A DNA stretch of 13,209 bases from Leclercia sp. UBA7405 (lineage in GTDB: Bacteria > Pseudomonadota > Gammaproteobacteria > Enterobacterales > Enterobacteriaceae), in contig DKMV01000110.1 in the NCBI GenBank assembly GCA_002469605.1, positions 15,142 to 28,350 on the forward strand, read 5' to 3'. The first letter of the stretch is position 1. Each line of letters begins with the position of its first letter. The notes beneath the pieces were generated by a model. It searched no databases, had not been told where the DNA came from, and saw only the letters and a list, made by a program, of their open reading frames with translations. Shown one piece after another: positions 1 to 9,130 of the stretch. A program made the translations under genes and the position numbers.

Positions 1-463
1 GCTCTGGCCCGACGGCAAGCTGACCCTGCCCCGCGTGGAGCAGTCGGTAAACGATGCCGCGCACTTTACCCCTTTCCACTGGGTAGACGCCCTGCTGGCG
101 GCTAAAAGTAAACGCGCCCTGCATATTCTTCAGCAGTTACGCCTTGAAGGCAGCGAGCCGGTGATCCTGCTCAGAACCCTGCAGCGCGAGCTGCTGCTGC
201 TGGTGACGCTGAAACGACAGTCCGCCCATACCCCGCTGCGCGCCCTCTTTGATAAACACCGCGTCTGGCAGAATCGCCGGGCCATGACGACGGAAGCCGT
301 AAACCGTCTCAGCCCGGAACAGCTGCGCCAGGCCGTGCAGCTGCTGACCCGCGCCGAACTCACCCTGAAGCAGGATTACGGTCAGTCCGTGTGGTCTGAA
401 CTGGAAAGCCTCTCTCTGCTGCTGTGCCATAAGGCGCTGGCTGACGTCTTTATTGAAGGTTGA
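1..463 (+). CDS. holA: DNA polymerase III delta subunit, C-terminal part (5' truncated by window edge)
   Basis: HolA (delta) is the clamp-loader subunit that opens the beta sliding clamp so it can be placed on primed DNA; it works in the DnaX complex of the replisome. The reading frame is open from base 2 and gives the last 153 residues of a protein that is about 343 residues in E. coli. The visible part starts [14 protein letters not shown] and ends ADVFIEG, matching the middle and C-terminal helical collar domain; the N-terminal clamp-binding domain is outside the window. The TGA stop at 461-463 is one base before the nadD ATG, so the two genes are almost certainly co-transcribed and translationally coupled. 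No oddity is seen in the visible part. Identity rests on recognised sequence similarity and on the holA-nadD order. Confidence 0.96.
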   Translation, partial: LWPDGKLTLPRVEQSVNDAAHFTPFHWVDALLAAKSKRALHILQQLRLEGSEPVILLRTLQRELLLLVTLKRQSAHTPLRALFDKHRVWQNRRAMTTEAVNRLSPEQLRQAVQLLTRAELTLKQDYGQSVWSELESLSLLLCHKALADVFIEG

Positions 464-464
464 T

Positions 465-1705
<1,241 letters not shown>

Positions 1706-1708
1706 TGC

Positions 1709-2176
1709 GTGAAGCTGCAACTGGTAGCCGTCGGCACCAAAATGCCGGACTGGGTACAAACCGGGTTTACTGAATATCTGCGCCGTTTCCCTAAAGATAT
1801 GCCTTTTGAGCTCATCGAAATTCCGGCGGGCAAGCGTGGCAAAAACGCAGATATAAAACGCATTCTCGATAAAGAGGGTGAGCTGATGCTGGCTGCCGCA
1901 GGCAAAAACCGCATCGTCACTCTCGATATCCCGGGCAAACCCTGGGATACACCGCAGCTGGCGCACGAGCTGGAGCGCTGGAAGCAGGATGGCCGCGACG
2001 TCAGCCTGCTGATTGGCGGCCCGGAGGGGTTATCCCCCGCCTGCAAAGCAGCGGCAGAACAGAGTTGGTCCCTCTCCGCGTTAACGCTCCCCCACCCGCT
2101 GGTGCGGGTACTGGTGGCCGAGAGCCTTTATCGCGCGTGGAGCATCACAACCAACCACCCTTACCATCGTGAGTAA
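1709..2176 (+). CDS. rlmH: 23S rRNA pseudouridine-1915 N3-methyltransferase
   Basis: RlmH is a SPOUT-family methyltransferase that uses S-adenosylmethionine to methylate N3 of pseudouridine 1915 in helix 69 of 23S rRNA, acting on the assembled 70S ribosome. The 155-residue product has the family length and is nearly identical to the E. coli protein. The glycine-rich cofactor-binding loop GGPEG is at residues 103-107 and the conserved C-terminus NHPYHRE, needed for substrate binding, is intact. The start is GTG at 1709, three bases after the rsfS stop; it gives the expected [13 protein letters not shown]. Pairing with rsfS puts two ribosome-acting genes at the head of a cell-wall operon, an arrangement conserved in enterobacteria. 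Confidence 0.97.
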   Translation: MKLQLVAVGTKMPDWVQTGFTEYLRRFPKDMPFELIEIPAGKRGKNADIKRILDKEGELMLAAAGKNRIVTLDIPGKPWDTPQLAHELERWKQDGRDVSLLIGGPEGLSPACKAAAEQSWSLSALTLPHPLVRVLVAESLYRAWSITTNHPYHRE

Positions 2177-2206
2177 TGATCGAGTCCTGGATAAATTAAG
2201 CAGCGG

Positions 2207-4108
2207 ATGAAACTACAGAATTCTTTTCGCGACTATTCGGCTGAGTCTGCGCTGTTTGTGCGCCGGGCGCTGGTCGCCTTTTTGGGGATTTTGCTGCTTA
2301 CCGGCGTGCTGATCGCCAACCTATATAACCTGCAGATTGTCCGCTTTACCGATTACCAGACGCGTTCGAACGAGAACCGTATCAAACTGGTTCCCATCGC
2401 CCCCAGCCGCGGCATTATCTACGATCGCAACGGCACGCCGCTGGCGCTGAACCGCACCATCTACCAGATCGAAATGATGCCGGAGAAGGTGGATAACGTT
2501 CAGCAAACCCTGGAAGCCCTGCGCAGCGTGGTGGATCTGAACGACGATGACATCGCCGCTTTTAAGAAAGAGCGCTCCCGTTCGCACCGTTTTACCTCCA
2601 TTCCGGTAAAAACTAACCTCACCGAAGTGCAGGTGGCACGCTTTGCAGTGAACCAGTACCGCTTTCCCGGCGTTGAGGTAAAAGGCTACAAGCGCCGCTA
2701 TTACCCTTACGGCTCCGCGCTGACGCACGTGATTGGCTACGTTTCCAAGATTAACGATAAAGACGTCGAAAGACTGGATAAAGACGGCAAACTCGCCAAC
2801 TACGCGGCAACGCACGATATCGGCAAGCTGGGGATCGAGCGCTATTACGAAGAGGTGCTCCACGGCCAGACCGGCTATGAAGAGGTTGAAGTTAACAACC
2901 GCGGCCGCGTGATCCGCCAGCTAAAAGAGGTTCCGCCCCAGGCCGGGCACGATATTACGCTGACCCTCGATCTCAAGCTGCAACAGTACATTGAAACCCT
3001 GCTGGCTGGCAGCCGTGCGGCGGTAATTGTTACCGACCCGCGCACCGGCAGCATTCTGGCCCTGGTCTCCACGCCAAGCTACGATCCGAACCTTTTCGTG
3101 GACGGTATCTCCAGCAAAGACTACTCCGGCCTGCTTAACGATCCCAACACGCCGCTGATTAACCGCGCCACGCAGGGGGTCTACCCGCCGGCGTCAACGG
3201 TTAAGCCCTATGTGGCGGTGTCGGCCCTTAGCGCCGGGGTGATCACCCGCAATACCAGCCTCTTTGACCCAGGCTGGTGGCAACTGCCCGGCTCTGAAAA
3301 GCGTTATCGCGACTGGAAAAAATGGGGCCACGGTCATCTGAACGTTACCAAATCTCTGGAGGAGTCGGCCGATACCTTCTTCTACCAGGTGGCCTATGAC
3401 ATGGGTATTGACCGGCTTTCGGAGTGGATGGGTAAATTTGGTTACGGCCACTATACCGGTATCGATCTCTCAGAAGAGCGCTCCGGCAACATGCCAACCC
3501 GCGAATGGAAGCAAAAACGCTTCAAAAAGCCGTGGTATCAGGGCGACACTATCCCGGTGGGCATCGGCCAGGGGTACTGGACCGCGACCCCGATTCAGAT
3601 GAACAAAGCGCTGATGATCCTCATTAACGATGGGGTGGTAAAAGTGCCGCACCTGCTAATGAACACCGTGGAAAATGGTAAAAAGGTGCCCTGGATACAG
3701 CCGCACGAGCCACCGGTAGGGGATATTCACTCCGGCTATTGGGAGATCGCCAAAGACGGTATGTACGGCGTGGCCAACCGCGCCAACGGTACGGCCCACA
3801 AATACTTTGCCGGCGCGCCCTATAAAATTGCGGCCAAATCCGGTACCGCGCAGGTCTTCGGCCTGAAGGCGAACGAAACCTATAACGCGCATAAAATCGC
3901 CGAGCGTCTGCGCGACCACAAGCTGATGATTGGTTTTGCTCCTTACGATAAACCCCAGGTGGCGGTGTCGATCATTCTGGAAAACGGCGGTGCCGGTCCG
4001 GCGGTGGGTACCATTATGCGCCAGATCCTTGACCACATTATGCTGGGCGATAACAACACCGAACTGCCAAGTGAAAACCCGGCGACCACTGCCGCGGAGG
4101 ACCAATAA
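2207..4108 (+). CDS. mrdA: Penicillin-binding protein 2, elongation-specific transpeptidase
   Basis: PBP2 is the class B transpeptidase of the Rod complex; it crosslinks new lateral-wall peptidoglycan made by its partner RodA and is the target of mecillinam. The 633-residue protein has the family length. It has a short cytoplasmic N-terminus, one membrane anchor at about residues 22-42, a pedestal domain, and a C-terminal transpeptidase domain. The active-site motifs are SxxK with Ser330 and Lys333 (STVK), SAD at 387-389 in the SxN position, and KSGT starting at Lys544. One difference stands out: the residue before Ser330 is Ala (YPPAS), where E. coli has Gly. The ATG at 2207 gives the family N-terminus [10 protein letters not shown]; the ribosome-binding site is weak. 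The stop is two bases from mrdB, so the two subunits are probably made together. Confidence 0.98.
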   Translation: MKLQNSFRDYSAESALFVRRALVAFLGILLLTGVLIANLYNLQIVRFTDYQTRSNENRIKLVPIAPSRGIIYDRNGTPLALNRTIYQIEMMPEKVDNVQQTLEALRSVVDLNDDDIAAFKKERSRSHRFTSIPVKTNLTEVQVARFAVNQYRFPGVEVKGYKRRYYPYGSALTHVIGYVSKINDKDVERLDKDGKLANYAATHDIGKLGIERYYEEVLHGQTGYEEVEVNNRGRVIRQLKEVPPQAGHDITLTLDLKLQQYIETLLAGSRAAVIVTDPRTGSILALVSTPSYDPNLFVDGISSKDYSGLLNDPNTPLINRATQGVYPPASTVKPYVAVSALSAGVITRNTSLFDPGWWQLPGSEKRYRDWKKWGHGHLNVTKSLEESADTFFYQVAYDMGIDRLSEWMGKFGYGHYTGIDLSEERSGNMPTREWKQKRFKKPWYQGDTIPVGIGQGYWTATPIQMNKALMILINDGVVKVPHLLMNTVENGKKVPWIQPHEPPVGDIHSGYWEIAKDGMYGVANRANGTAHKYFAGAPYKIAAKSGTAQVFGLKANETYNAHKIAERLRDHKLMIGFAPYDKPQVAVSIILENGGAGPAVGTIMRQILDHIMLGDNNTELPSENPATTAAEDQ

Positions 4109-4110
4109 GA

Positions 4111-5223
4111 GTGACGGATAATCCGAATAAAAAATCGCTGTGGGACAAAATCCACATCGATCCGGCCATGTTGCTGATCCTGCTGGCGCTGCTGGTCTAC
4201 AGCGCGCTGGTTATCTGGAGCGCCAGCGGCCAGGATCTCGGTATGACCGAGCGTAAAATCGGCCAGATCACTATGGGTCTGGTGGTGATGGTGGTGATGG
4301 CGCAGATCCCGCCGCGGGTATACGAAGGCTGGGCGCCCTATCTCTATATTTTCTGTATCATTCTGCTGGTGGCGGTAGACGCCTTCGGGGCGATCTCGAA
4401 AGGTGCGCAGCGCTGGCTGGATCTCGGTATTGTTCGTTTCCAGCCTTCTGAGATTGCGAAAATCGCGGTGCCGCTGATGGTGGCGCGCTTTATCAACCGC
4501 GACGTCTGTCCCCCTTCGCTGAAGAATACCGGCATTGCGCTGGTGCTGATCTTCCTGCCCACCCTGCTGGTGGCCGCGCAGCCTGACCTTGGCACCTCGA
4601 TTCTGATCGCCCTTTCCGGCCTGTTTGTGCTCTTCCTCTCGGGTCTTAGCTGGCGCTTAATTGGCATCGCGGTAGTGCTGGTGGCGGCCTTTATTCCGAT
4701 CCTCTGGTTCTTCCTGATGCATGATTACCAGCGTCAGCGCGTAATGATGCTACTCGATCCGGAGAGCGATCCGCTCGGCGCGGGCTATCATATTATACAG
4801 TCGAAGATCGCCATCGGTTCTGGCGGCCTGCGCGGTAAGGGCTGGCTGCACGGCACCCAGTCGCAGCTGGAGTTTCTGCCTGAACGCCATACGGACTTTA
4901 TTTTTGCCGTACTGGCAGAGGAGCTGGGGCTGGTAGGCATCCTGATCCTGCTGGCACTGTACGTGCTGCTCATCATGCGCGGATTATGGATCGCCGCCCG
5001 GGCGCAAACCACCTTTGGCCGCGTCATGGCAGGCGGCTTGATGTTGATTTTATTCGTTTATGTTTTCGTAAATATTGGTATGGTGAGCGGTATTCTGCCT
5101 GTGGTAGGCGTACCGCTGCCGCTGGTGAGTTACGGAGGATCGGCACTGATTGTGCTGATGGCCGGGTTTGGTATCGTGATGTCGATCCATACCCACAGAA
5201 AAATGTTGTCGAAGAGCGTATAA
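4111..5223 (+). CDS. mrdB: SEDS peptidoglycan glycosyltransferase RodA
   Basis: RodA polymerises lipid II into glycan strands at the inner membrane during cell elongation and works as a fixed pair with PBP2, encoded just upstream. The 370-residue product equals the E. coli protein in length and is strongly hydrophobic, with about ten membrane segments. The SEDS hallmarks are present: [10 protein letters not shown] and FQPSEIAK in the first half, the QPDLGTS stretch, the large periplasmic loop with ERHTDFIFA in which Asp262 is the known catalytic-site residue, and the C-terminal [12 protein letters not shown] signature. The start is GTG at 4111, giving [13 protein letters not shown] as expected. 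It is followed after ten bases by rlpA, with AGGGGAG as ribosome-binding site. Confidence 0.98.
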   Translation: MTDNPNKKSLWDKIHIDPAMLLILLALLVYSALVIWSASGQDLGMTERKIGQITMGLVVMVVMAQIPPRVYEGWAPYLYIFCIILLVAVDAFGAISKGAQRWLDLGIVRFQPSEIAKIAVPLMVARFINRDVCPPSLKNTGIALVLIFLPTLLVAAQPDLGTSILIALSGLFVLFLSGLSWRLIGIAVVLVAAFIPILWFFLMHDYQRQRVMMLLDPESDPLGAGYHIIQSKIAIGSGGLRGKGWLHGTQSQLEFLPERHTDFIFAVLAEELGLVGILILLALYVLLIMRGLWIAARAQTTFGRVMAGGLMLILFVYVFVNIGMVSGILPVVGVPLPLVSYGGSALIVLMAGFGIVMSIHTHRKMLSKSV

Positions 5224-5233
5224 GGGGAGCGCA

Positions 5234-6379
5234 ATGCGCAAGCAGTGGCCTGGGATCTGCATCGCCGTGAGTTTACTGGCAGCCTGTACAAGTAATGATG
5301 GTCAGCAGCAGGCGACCGTCGCGCCGCCGCAGCCAGCGGTCTGTAACGGGCCGATTGTTGAAATTAGCGGCGCCGATCCGCGCTTTGAACCGCTGAGCCC
5401 CACCGCCAATCAGGATTACGAGCGCGACGGTAAAAGCTATAAAATCGTGCAGGATCCTTCCCGCTTTACGCAGGCTGGACTGGCAGCTATCTATGACGCC
5501 GAGCCGGGCAGTAACCTTACTGCCAGCGGCGAGCCCTTCGATGCTATGCAGCTCACCGCCGCGCATCCAACGCTGCCCGTTCCGAGCTACGCCCGTATCA
5601 CCAACATGGCCAATGGCCGAATGATCGTGGTGCGCATTAACGACCGTGGCCCTTACGGCAACGATCGCGTCATCTCGCTTTCACGCGCAGCGGCAGACCG
5701 TTTGAACACCTCGAACAACACCAAAGTGCGTATCGATCCTATTATTGTCGCTCAGGATGGTTCGCTCTCCGGTCCGGGCATGGCCTGTACCACGGTGGCA
5801 AAACAGACCTATGCCCTGCCCGCTCGCCCCGATTTAAGCGGCGGTATGGGCAGCGCCTCCTCACCGGCTGACGCTGCGCCCGCCCAGGGCGATATTCACC
5901 CTATCAGCAACGATACGCTCAAGAGTGAAGATACAATGGGTGCGCCGGTCAGCAGCAGCGGATTCCTCGGGGCTCCGACGACGTTGGCCTCCGGCGTGCT
6001 TGAAGGCAGCGAGCCGCAGGTAACGCAGCCGCAGCCGGCGGTACAGCAGCAGCCCGTAACGGCACCGCAAAGCGCGCCGCCGGTAACCGCGCCTGTTACC
6101 GCCCCCGGCTCAACGCAGGGTGCAGTCACTCCTGCCGCTACCCCTGCCGCCAGCGGTGGTTATGTTGTGCAGGTGGGTGCCGTCAGCGATGAGACACGCG
6201 CCAGACAGTATCAGCAGAGCCTGGGCCAGAAATTTGGCGTACCTGGCCGCCTCGAGCAGAACGGTGCCGTCTGGCGGATCCAGCTTGGTCCGTTCGCTAG
6301 CAAAAGCGAGGCTGCCGCCCTGCAACAGCGGTTACAGTCTGAAGCGCAGCTACAGTCGTTTATCGCTGTAGCGAAATAA
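5234..6379 (+). CDS. rlpA: Septal-ring lipoprotein RlpA (DPBB and SPOR domains)
   Basis: RlpA is an outer-membrane lipoprotein that binds glycan strands stripped of stem peptides, chiefly at the septum; the Pseudomonas homologue is a lytic transglycosylase, while activity of the enterobacterial protein is less certain. The 381-residue product starts with a lipoprotein signal and lipobox LAAC ending at Cys18. A double-psi beta-barrel follows at about residues 80-170; it keeps Glu100, His111 and Asp137 in the contexts SGE, AAH and NDRGPYG. A linker rich in Pro, Ala, Gln and Thr covers about 200-307, and the SPOR domain is at about 308-381. E. coli RlpA is about 362 residues; the extra length lies mainly in the linker. 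It is the last gene of the mrdA-mrdB group. Confidence 0.96.
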   Translation: MRKQWPGICIAVSLLAACTSNDGQQQATVAPPQPAVCNGPIVEISGADPRFEPLSPTANQDYERDGKSYKIVQDPSRFTQAGLAAIYDAEPGSNLTASGEPFDAMQLTAAHPTLPVPSYARITNMANGRMIVVRINDRGPYGNDRVISLSRAAADRLNTSNNTKVRIDPIIVAQDGSLSGPGMACTTVAKQTYALPARPDLSGGMGSASSPADAAPAQGDIHPISNDTLKSEDTMGAPVSSSGFLGAPTTLASGVLEGSEPQVTQPQPAVQQQPVTAPQSAPPVTAPVTAPGSTQGAVTPAATPAASGGYVVQVGAVSDETRARQYQQSLGQKFGVPGRLEQNGAVWRIQLGPFASKSEAAALQQRLQSEAQLQSFIAVAK

Positions 6380-6450
6380 TTAATCGGCGGTATCCGAATT
6401 GTCAGTATTTGTCAGAGCGGTTAACACTCTCATGCTGAAAGTCGGATGCC

Positions 6451-6487
6451 TGCCTGTATAGCATTTGCTATAGTAAGGCACTTTTTT
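6451..6487 (+). terminator. Terminator-like hairpin after rlpA
   Basis: The outer arms TGCCT (6451-6455) and AGGCA (6476-6480) enclose a perfect inner stem, TATAGC (6457-6462) with GCTATA (6467-6472), and an ATTT loop. A C and six Ts follow (6482-6487), as in an intrinsic terminator. The lower stem is interrupted by a small internal loop and the inner stem is AT-rich, so it may be leaky. It overlaps the putative dacA -10 element. Confidence 0.5.
6466..6474 (+). promoter_or_regulatory. Putative extended -10 promoter of dacA
   Basis: TGCTATAGT at 6466-6474 is an extended -10 (TG, one base, TATAGT) about 45 bases before the dacA start. No good -35 lies 16-18 bases upstream (ATGCCT at 6446-6451). 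Initiation would fall near 6481 and leave a leader of about 38 bases. The -10 lies inside the 3' arm of the hairpin that follows rlpA. Confidence 0.5.
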
Positions 6488-6518
6488 CAATTCCATCACG
6501 GACGTCGTTGTTCTGACC

Positions 6519-7730
6519 ATGAAGACCACTTTCTCCGCTCGTTTTGTGCAGCGCATGGCGCTCACCACGGCGCTTTGCGCAGCCACGCTGTCAGCTGCCC
6601 ACGCCGATGACCTGAATATTAAGACCATGATCCCTGGCGTTCCGCAGATCGACGCGGAATCTTATATCCTGATCGATTACAACTCTGGCAAAGTGCTGGC
6701 AGAACAGAATGCCGATCAGCGCCGTGACCCGGCAAGTCTCACCAAAATGATGACCAGCTACGTCATCGGCCAGGCGATGAAAGCGGGCAAGTTCAAAGAG
6801 ACCGACCTGGTAACTATCGGAAATGACGCCTGGGCCACCGGTAACCCGGTATTTAAAGGCTCCTCCCTGATGTTCCTGAAACCGGTTAGGCATGTGCCGT
6901 TATCCCAGCGGACCCGCTGTATTAACCTGCAGTCGGGTAACGATGCCTGCGTGGCGATGGCCGATTTTGCTGCCGGTAGCCAGGACGCGTTCGTGGGTCT
7001 GATGAACAGCTACGTGAACGCGCTGGGTCTGAAGAACAGCCATTTCCAGACGGTGCATGGTCTGGATGCGGAAGGACAGTACAGCTCTGCGCGCGATATG
7101 GCGCTGATTGGCCAGGCGCTGATCCGCGATGTGCCGAACGAATACACCATCTATAAAGAGAAAGAGTTCACCTTCAACGGTATCCGCCAGATGAACCGTA
7201 ACGGCCTGCTGTGGGATAACAGCCTGAACGTGGACGGCATCAAAACGGGCCATACCGACAAGGCGGGCTACAACCTGGTGGCCTCGGCAACCGAAGGGCA
7301 GATGCGCCTTATCTCCGCCGTAATGGGTGGCCGCACCTTTAAAGGCCGCGAAGCAGAGAGTAAAAAACTGCTGACCTGGGGCTTCCGCTTCTTTGAAACC
7401 GTTAATCCGCTGAAGGCCGGGAAAGAGTTCGCCTCTGAACCAGTCTGGTTTGGCGATCACGACCGCGCCTCCTTAGGTGTCGATAAAGATCTCTACCTGA
7501 CCATCCCGCGCGGCCGTATGAAAGATCTCAAAGCCAGCTACGTGTTGAACACCAGCGAGCTGCACGCGCCGCTGACCAAAAACCAGGTAGTGGGCACCAT
7601 CAACTTCCAGCTTGATGGTAAAACCATCGATCAGCGCCCGCTGGTGGTCCTGGACGAAATTCCGGAAGGCAATTTCTTTGGCAAAATCATTGATTACATT
7701 AAATTGATGTTCCATCACTGGTTTGGTTAA
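6519..7730 (+). CDS. dacA: D-alanyl-D-alanine carboxypeptidase PBP5, with an aberrant patch near the active site
   Basis: PBP5 removes the terminal D-Ala from pentapeptide stems in the periplasm and helps keep cell shape regular. The 403-residue product has the E. coli length: a signal peptide cleaved after AHA at residue 29, SLTK with catalytic Ser73 (mature Ser44), SGN at 139-141, KTG at 242-244, and a C-terminal amphipathic helix ending MFHHWFG that anchors it to the membrane. Residues 123-134 read [12 protein letters not shown], where the conserved sequence is GMQVPVSQLIRG. Position 134 is mature Gly105, and a Gly105Asp change is known to block deacylation in E. coli PBP5. The rest of the protein is nearly identical to E. 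coli, so the patch is either a local sequence error or a real active-site lesion. The ATG at 6519 has only a weak ribosome-binding site. Confidence 0.95.
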   Translation: MKTTFSARFVQRMALTTALCAATLSAAHADDLNIKTMIPGVPQIDAESYILIDYNSGKVLAEQNADQRRDPASLTKMMTSYVIGQAMKAGKFKETDLVTIGNDAWATGNPVFKGSSLMFLKPVRHVPLSQRTRCINLQSGNDACVAMADFAAGSQDAFVGLMNSYVNALGLKNSHFQTVHGLDAEGQYSSARDMALIGQALIRDVPNEYTIYKEKEFTFNGIRQMNRNGLLWDNSLNVDGIKTGHTDKAGYNLVASATEGQMRLISAVMGGRTFKGREAESKKLLTWGFRFFETVNPLKAGKEFASEPVWFGDHDRASLGVDKDLYLTIPRGRMKDLKASYVLNTSELHAPLTKNQVVGTINFQLDGKTIDQRPLVVLDEIPEGNFFGKIIDYIKLMFHHWFG

Positions 7731-7741
7731 AAATTGAACAC

Positions 7742-7771
7742 TTGAAAGTGTGATTTCCATCCCCATATACT
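7742..7771 (+). promoter_or_regulatory. Putative sigma-70 promoter upstream of ybeD
   Basis: TTGAAA (7742-7747) and TATACT (7766-7771) are spaced by 18 bases and each matches five of six consensus bases. Initiation would be near 7778, just before the hairpin at 7782-7807, so the transcript would begin with that hairpin. The -35 overlaps a small inverted repeat (ACACTT at 7738-7743, AAGTGT at 7746-7751) directly after the dacA stop. Confidence 0.5.
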
Positions 7772-7781
7772 AGATATCCTG

Positions 7782-7815
7782 ATAACTCCCACCTCTGTGG
7801 GAGTTATTCTTTTTT
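7782..7815 (+). terminator. Intrinsic terminator between dacA and ybeD
   Basis: ATAACTCCCAC (7782-7792) pairs perfectly with GTGGGAGTTAT (7797-7807) around a CTCT loop, and a T-rich tract continues to 7815. It should end dacA transcripts. It also lies downstream of the putative ybeD promoter, so ybeD transcripts would have to read through it. Confidence 0.8.
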
Positions 7816-7835
7816 GATGCAATACCGGAGCTGAC

Positions 7836-8099
7836 ATGAAAACCAAACTTAACGAACTGCTTGAATTCCCTACCCCTTTTACTTACAAAGTAATGGGTCT
7901 GGCGAAACCTGAGCTGGTTGATCAGGTGGTTGAAGTGGTACAGCGCCATGCGCCGGGTGACTATTCGCCGTCTGTCAAACCGAGCAGCAAGGGTAACTAC
8001 CACTCGGTTTCAATCACCATCACCGCGACCCATATCGAGCAGGTTGAGACGCTCTATGAAGAGCTCGGCAACATCGAAATCGTGCGTATGGTGCTGTAA
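7836..8099 (+). CDS. ybeD: DUF493 family protein YbeD
   Basis: YbeD is a small cytoplasmic protein of the DUF493 family with an ACT-like alpha-beta fold; its biochemical role is not established. The family often sits next to lipB, which suggests but does not prove a link with lipoate metabolism or its regulation. The 87-residue product has the exact E. coli length and is highly similar: it begins [21 protein letters not shown], contains [15 protein letters not shown] in the middle, and ends IVRMVL. A clear GGAG ribosome-binding site at 7827-7830 lies six bases before the ATG. No unusual residues or codon use are seen. It lies between the dacA terminator and a second hairpin before lipB, so it may be a short transcript with partial read-through into lipB. 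Confidence 0.95.
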   Translation: MKTKLNELLEFPTPFTYKVMGLAKPELVDQVVEVVQRHAPGDYSPSVKPSSKGNYHSVSITITATHIEQVETLYEELGNIEIVRMVL

Positions 8100-8108
8100 C
8101 ACCTTTTC

Positions 8109-8140
8109 GGTTACCCGGTTTGCCGGGTAACCCTGTTTTC
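8109..8140 (+). terminator. Hairpin terminator after ybeD
   Basis: GGTTACCCGG (8109-8118) pairs with CCGGGTAACC (8123-8132) around TTTG, followed by CTGTTTTCC. The ten-base GC-rich stem is strong but the T tract is short, so termination may be partial. It starts ten bases after the ybeD stop. Confidence 0.65.
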
Positions 8141-8141
8141 C

Positions 8142-8150
8142 TGATATACT
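8142..8150 (+). promoter_or_regulatory. Putative extended -10 promoter of lipB
   Basis: TGATATACT at 8142-8150 is an extended -10 directly after the ybeD terminator. There is no recognisable -35, since the position falls in the hairpin arm. Initiation near 8157 would leave a leader of about 33 bases before the lipB TTG. The same nine bases occur upstream of lipA at 10191-10199. Confidence 0.5.
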
Positions 8151-8189
8151 CCCCGCTACACCCTTCCTCTCGTTTTCGGAGATGTTGTT

Positions 8190-8831
8190 TTGCATCAGGA
8201 TAAAATCCTTGTCCGCAATCTGGGCCTTCAGCCCTATGAACCTGTCTCCCAGGCCATGCACGAATTCACTGATACCCGCGACGAAAACACGCCCGATGAG
8301 ATCTGGCTGGTTGAACACACCCCGGTTTTCACCCAGGGCCAGGCGGGTAAAGCAGAGCATCTTTTGATGCCGGGCGATATCCCGGTTATTCAGAGCGATC
8401 GCGGCGGCCAGGTGACCTACCACGGACCGGGCCAGCAGGTAATGTATGTTCTGCTTAATCTGAAGCGCAGAAAGCTTGGCGTACGTGAGCTGGTGACCCT
8501 GCTTGAGCAGACGGTGGTCCATACGCTTGCAGAATATGGCATTGATGCCCATCCCCGGGCCGATGCGCCGGGCGTCTATGTGGGAGAGATGAAGATCTGC
8601 TCGCTGGGGTTACGTATTCGGAAAGGCTGTTCTTTCCACGGCCTGGCGTTGAATATCAATATGGATTTAACCCCCTTCCGCCGAATCAATCCTTGTGGCT
8701 ATGCGGGTATGGAAATGACCCAAATGTGCCGTTGGGTAGAAAACGTAACGCCAGATATGATTCGCCCAGCATTGGTTAATACTATTTTAGCCATGCTAAA
8801 CAATCCACCACATGAATATATTCAAGGCTGA
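8190..8831 (+). CDS. lipB: Lipoyl(octanoyl) transferase
   Basis: LipB moves the octanoyl group from acyl carrier protein to the lipoyl domains of 2-oxo-acid dehydrogenases and the glycine cleavage H protein, the first step of lipoate synthesis; LipA then inserts sulfur. The 213-residue product has the E. coli length. Conserved segments are [11 protein letters not shown] (72-82), [11 protein letters not shown] (122-132), the catalytic Lys135 in KICSLGLRI, and the acyl-carrying Cys169 in [10 protein letters not shown]. The start is TTG at 8190, preceded by GGAG at 8178-8181; E. coli lipB also starts with TTG. The last 35 or so residues differ more from E. coli and the DNA there becomes AT-rich, continuing into the intergenic region. 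That is usual for this tail and is not a sign of damage. Confidence 0.97.
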   Translation: MHQDKILVRNLGLQPYEPVSQAMHEFTDTRDENTPDEIWLVEHTPVFTQGQAGKAEHLLMPGDIPVIQSDRGGQVTYHGPGQQVMYVLLNLKRRKLGVRELVTLLEQTVVHTLAEYGIDAHPRADAPGVYVGEMKICSLGLRIRKGCSFHGLALNINMDLTPFRRINPCGYAGMEMTQMCRWVENVTPDMIRPALVNTILAMLNNPPHEYIQG

Positions 8832-8846
8832 AATATATACTGCTCT

Positions 8847-8875
8847 GGCCCATTTATTTAACGGGCCTTTCTTAT
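8847..8875 (+). terminator. Probable terminator after lipB
   Basis: GGCCC (8847-8851) pairs with GGGCC (8863-8867) around an 11-base AT-rich loop, followed by TTTCTTATTT. The stem is short but GC-only, and its position 15 bases after the lipB stop fits a terminator. Confidence 0.5.
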
Positions 8876-9058
8876 TTCCTCATTTTTGTCCTTTACAATA
8901 ATCTTAAGTTTCTATATTTTCAAAACGCCTGAAAAGCCCGTGTCTATATGCTTTAAATAATACATGCATCGGCACGGCCACCCCTATGGCAATACATAGC
9001 CTGCATTGACATCAAGCAACTCACTGATTCCTGAGAGTAACTAACTACAGGGCAAGGG

Positions 9059-9073
9059 TTTGTTCAGAACAAA
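9059..9073. promoter_or_regulatory. Palindromic putative LysR-type operator upstream of ybeF
   Basis: TTTGTTC-A-GAACAAA is a perfect 7-1-7 inverted repeat centred at 9066. It fits the T-N11-A shape of LysR-type binding sites and lies about 58-72 bases before the ybeF start, next to a -10-like CATAAT at 9076-9081. Autoregulation by YbeF is the obvious guess, based on position and symmetry only. Confidence 0.4.
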
Positions 9074-9130
9074 AGCATAATATTTAATTTCAACTATTAT
9101 TTATATTGCGAATGATAATGGAGTGACAGC

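Larger units (their letters stand above)
8832..9130. other. AT-rich intergenic region between lipB and ybeF
   Basis: This 299-base gap holds the probable lipB terminator, a consensus TTGACA at 9006-9011 without a good -10 at the right distance, a CTATG/CATAG inverted repeat (8984-8988, 8995-8999), the palindrome at 9059-9073, a -10-like CATAAT at 9076-9081 and the ybeF ribosome-binding site. Only trivial open frames (up to 11 codons, without ribosome-binding sites) were found. No small RNA can be supported. Confidence 0.6.

Noticed and set aside
8961..9029. Tiny frames of 7 and 11 codons in the lipB-ybeF gap
   Set aside because: They lack ribosome-binding sites and any recognisable peptide feature.
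9108..9126. Fur box overlapping the ybeF ribosome-binding site
   Set aside because: GCGAATGATAAT matches 10 of 12 bases of the left part, but the remaining seven bases do not match, giving only about 10 of 19.
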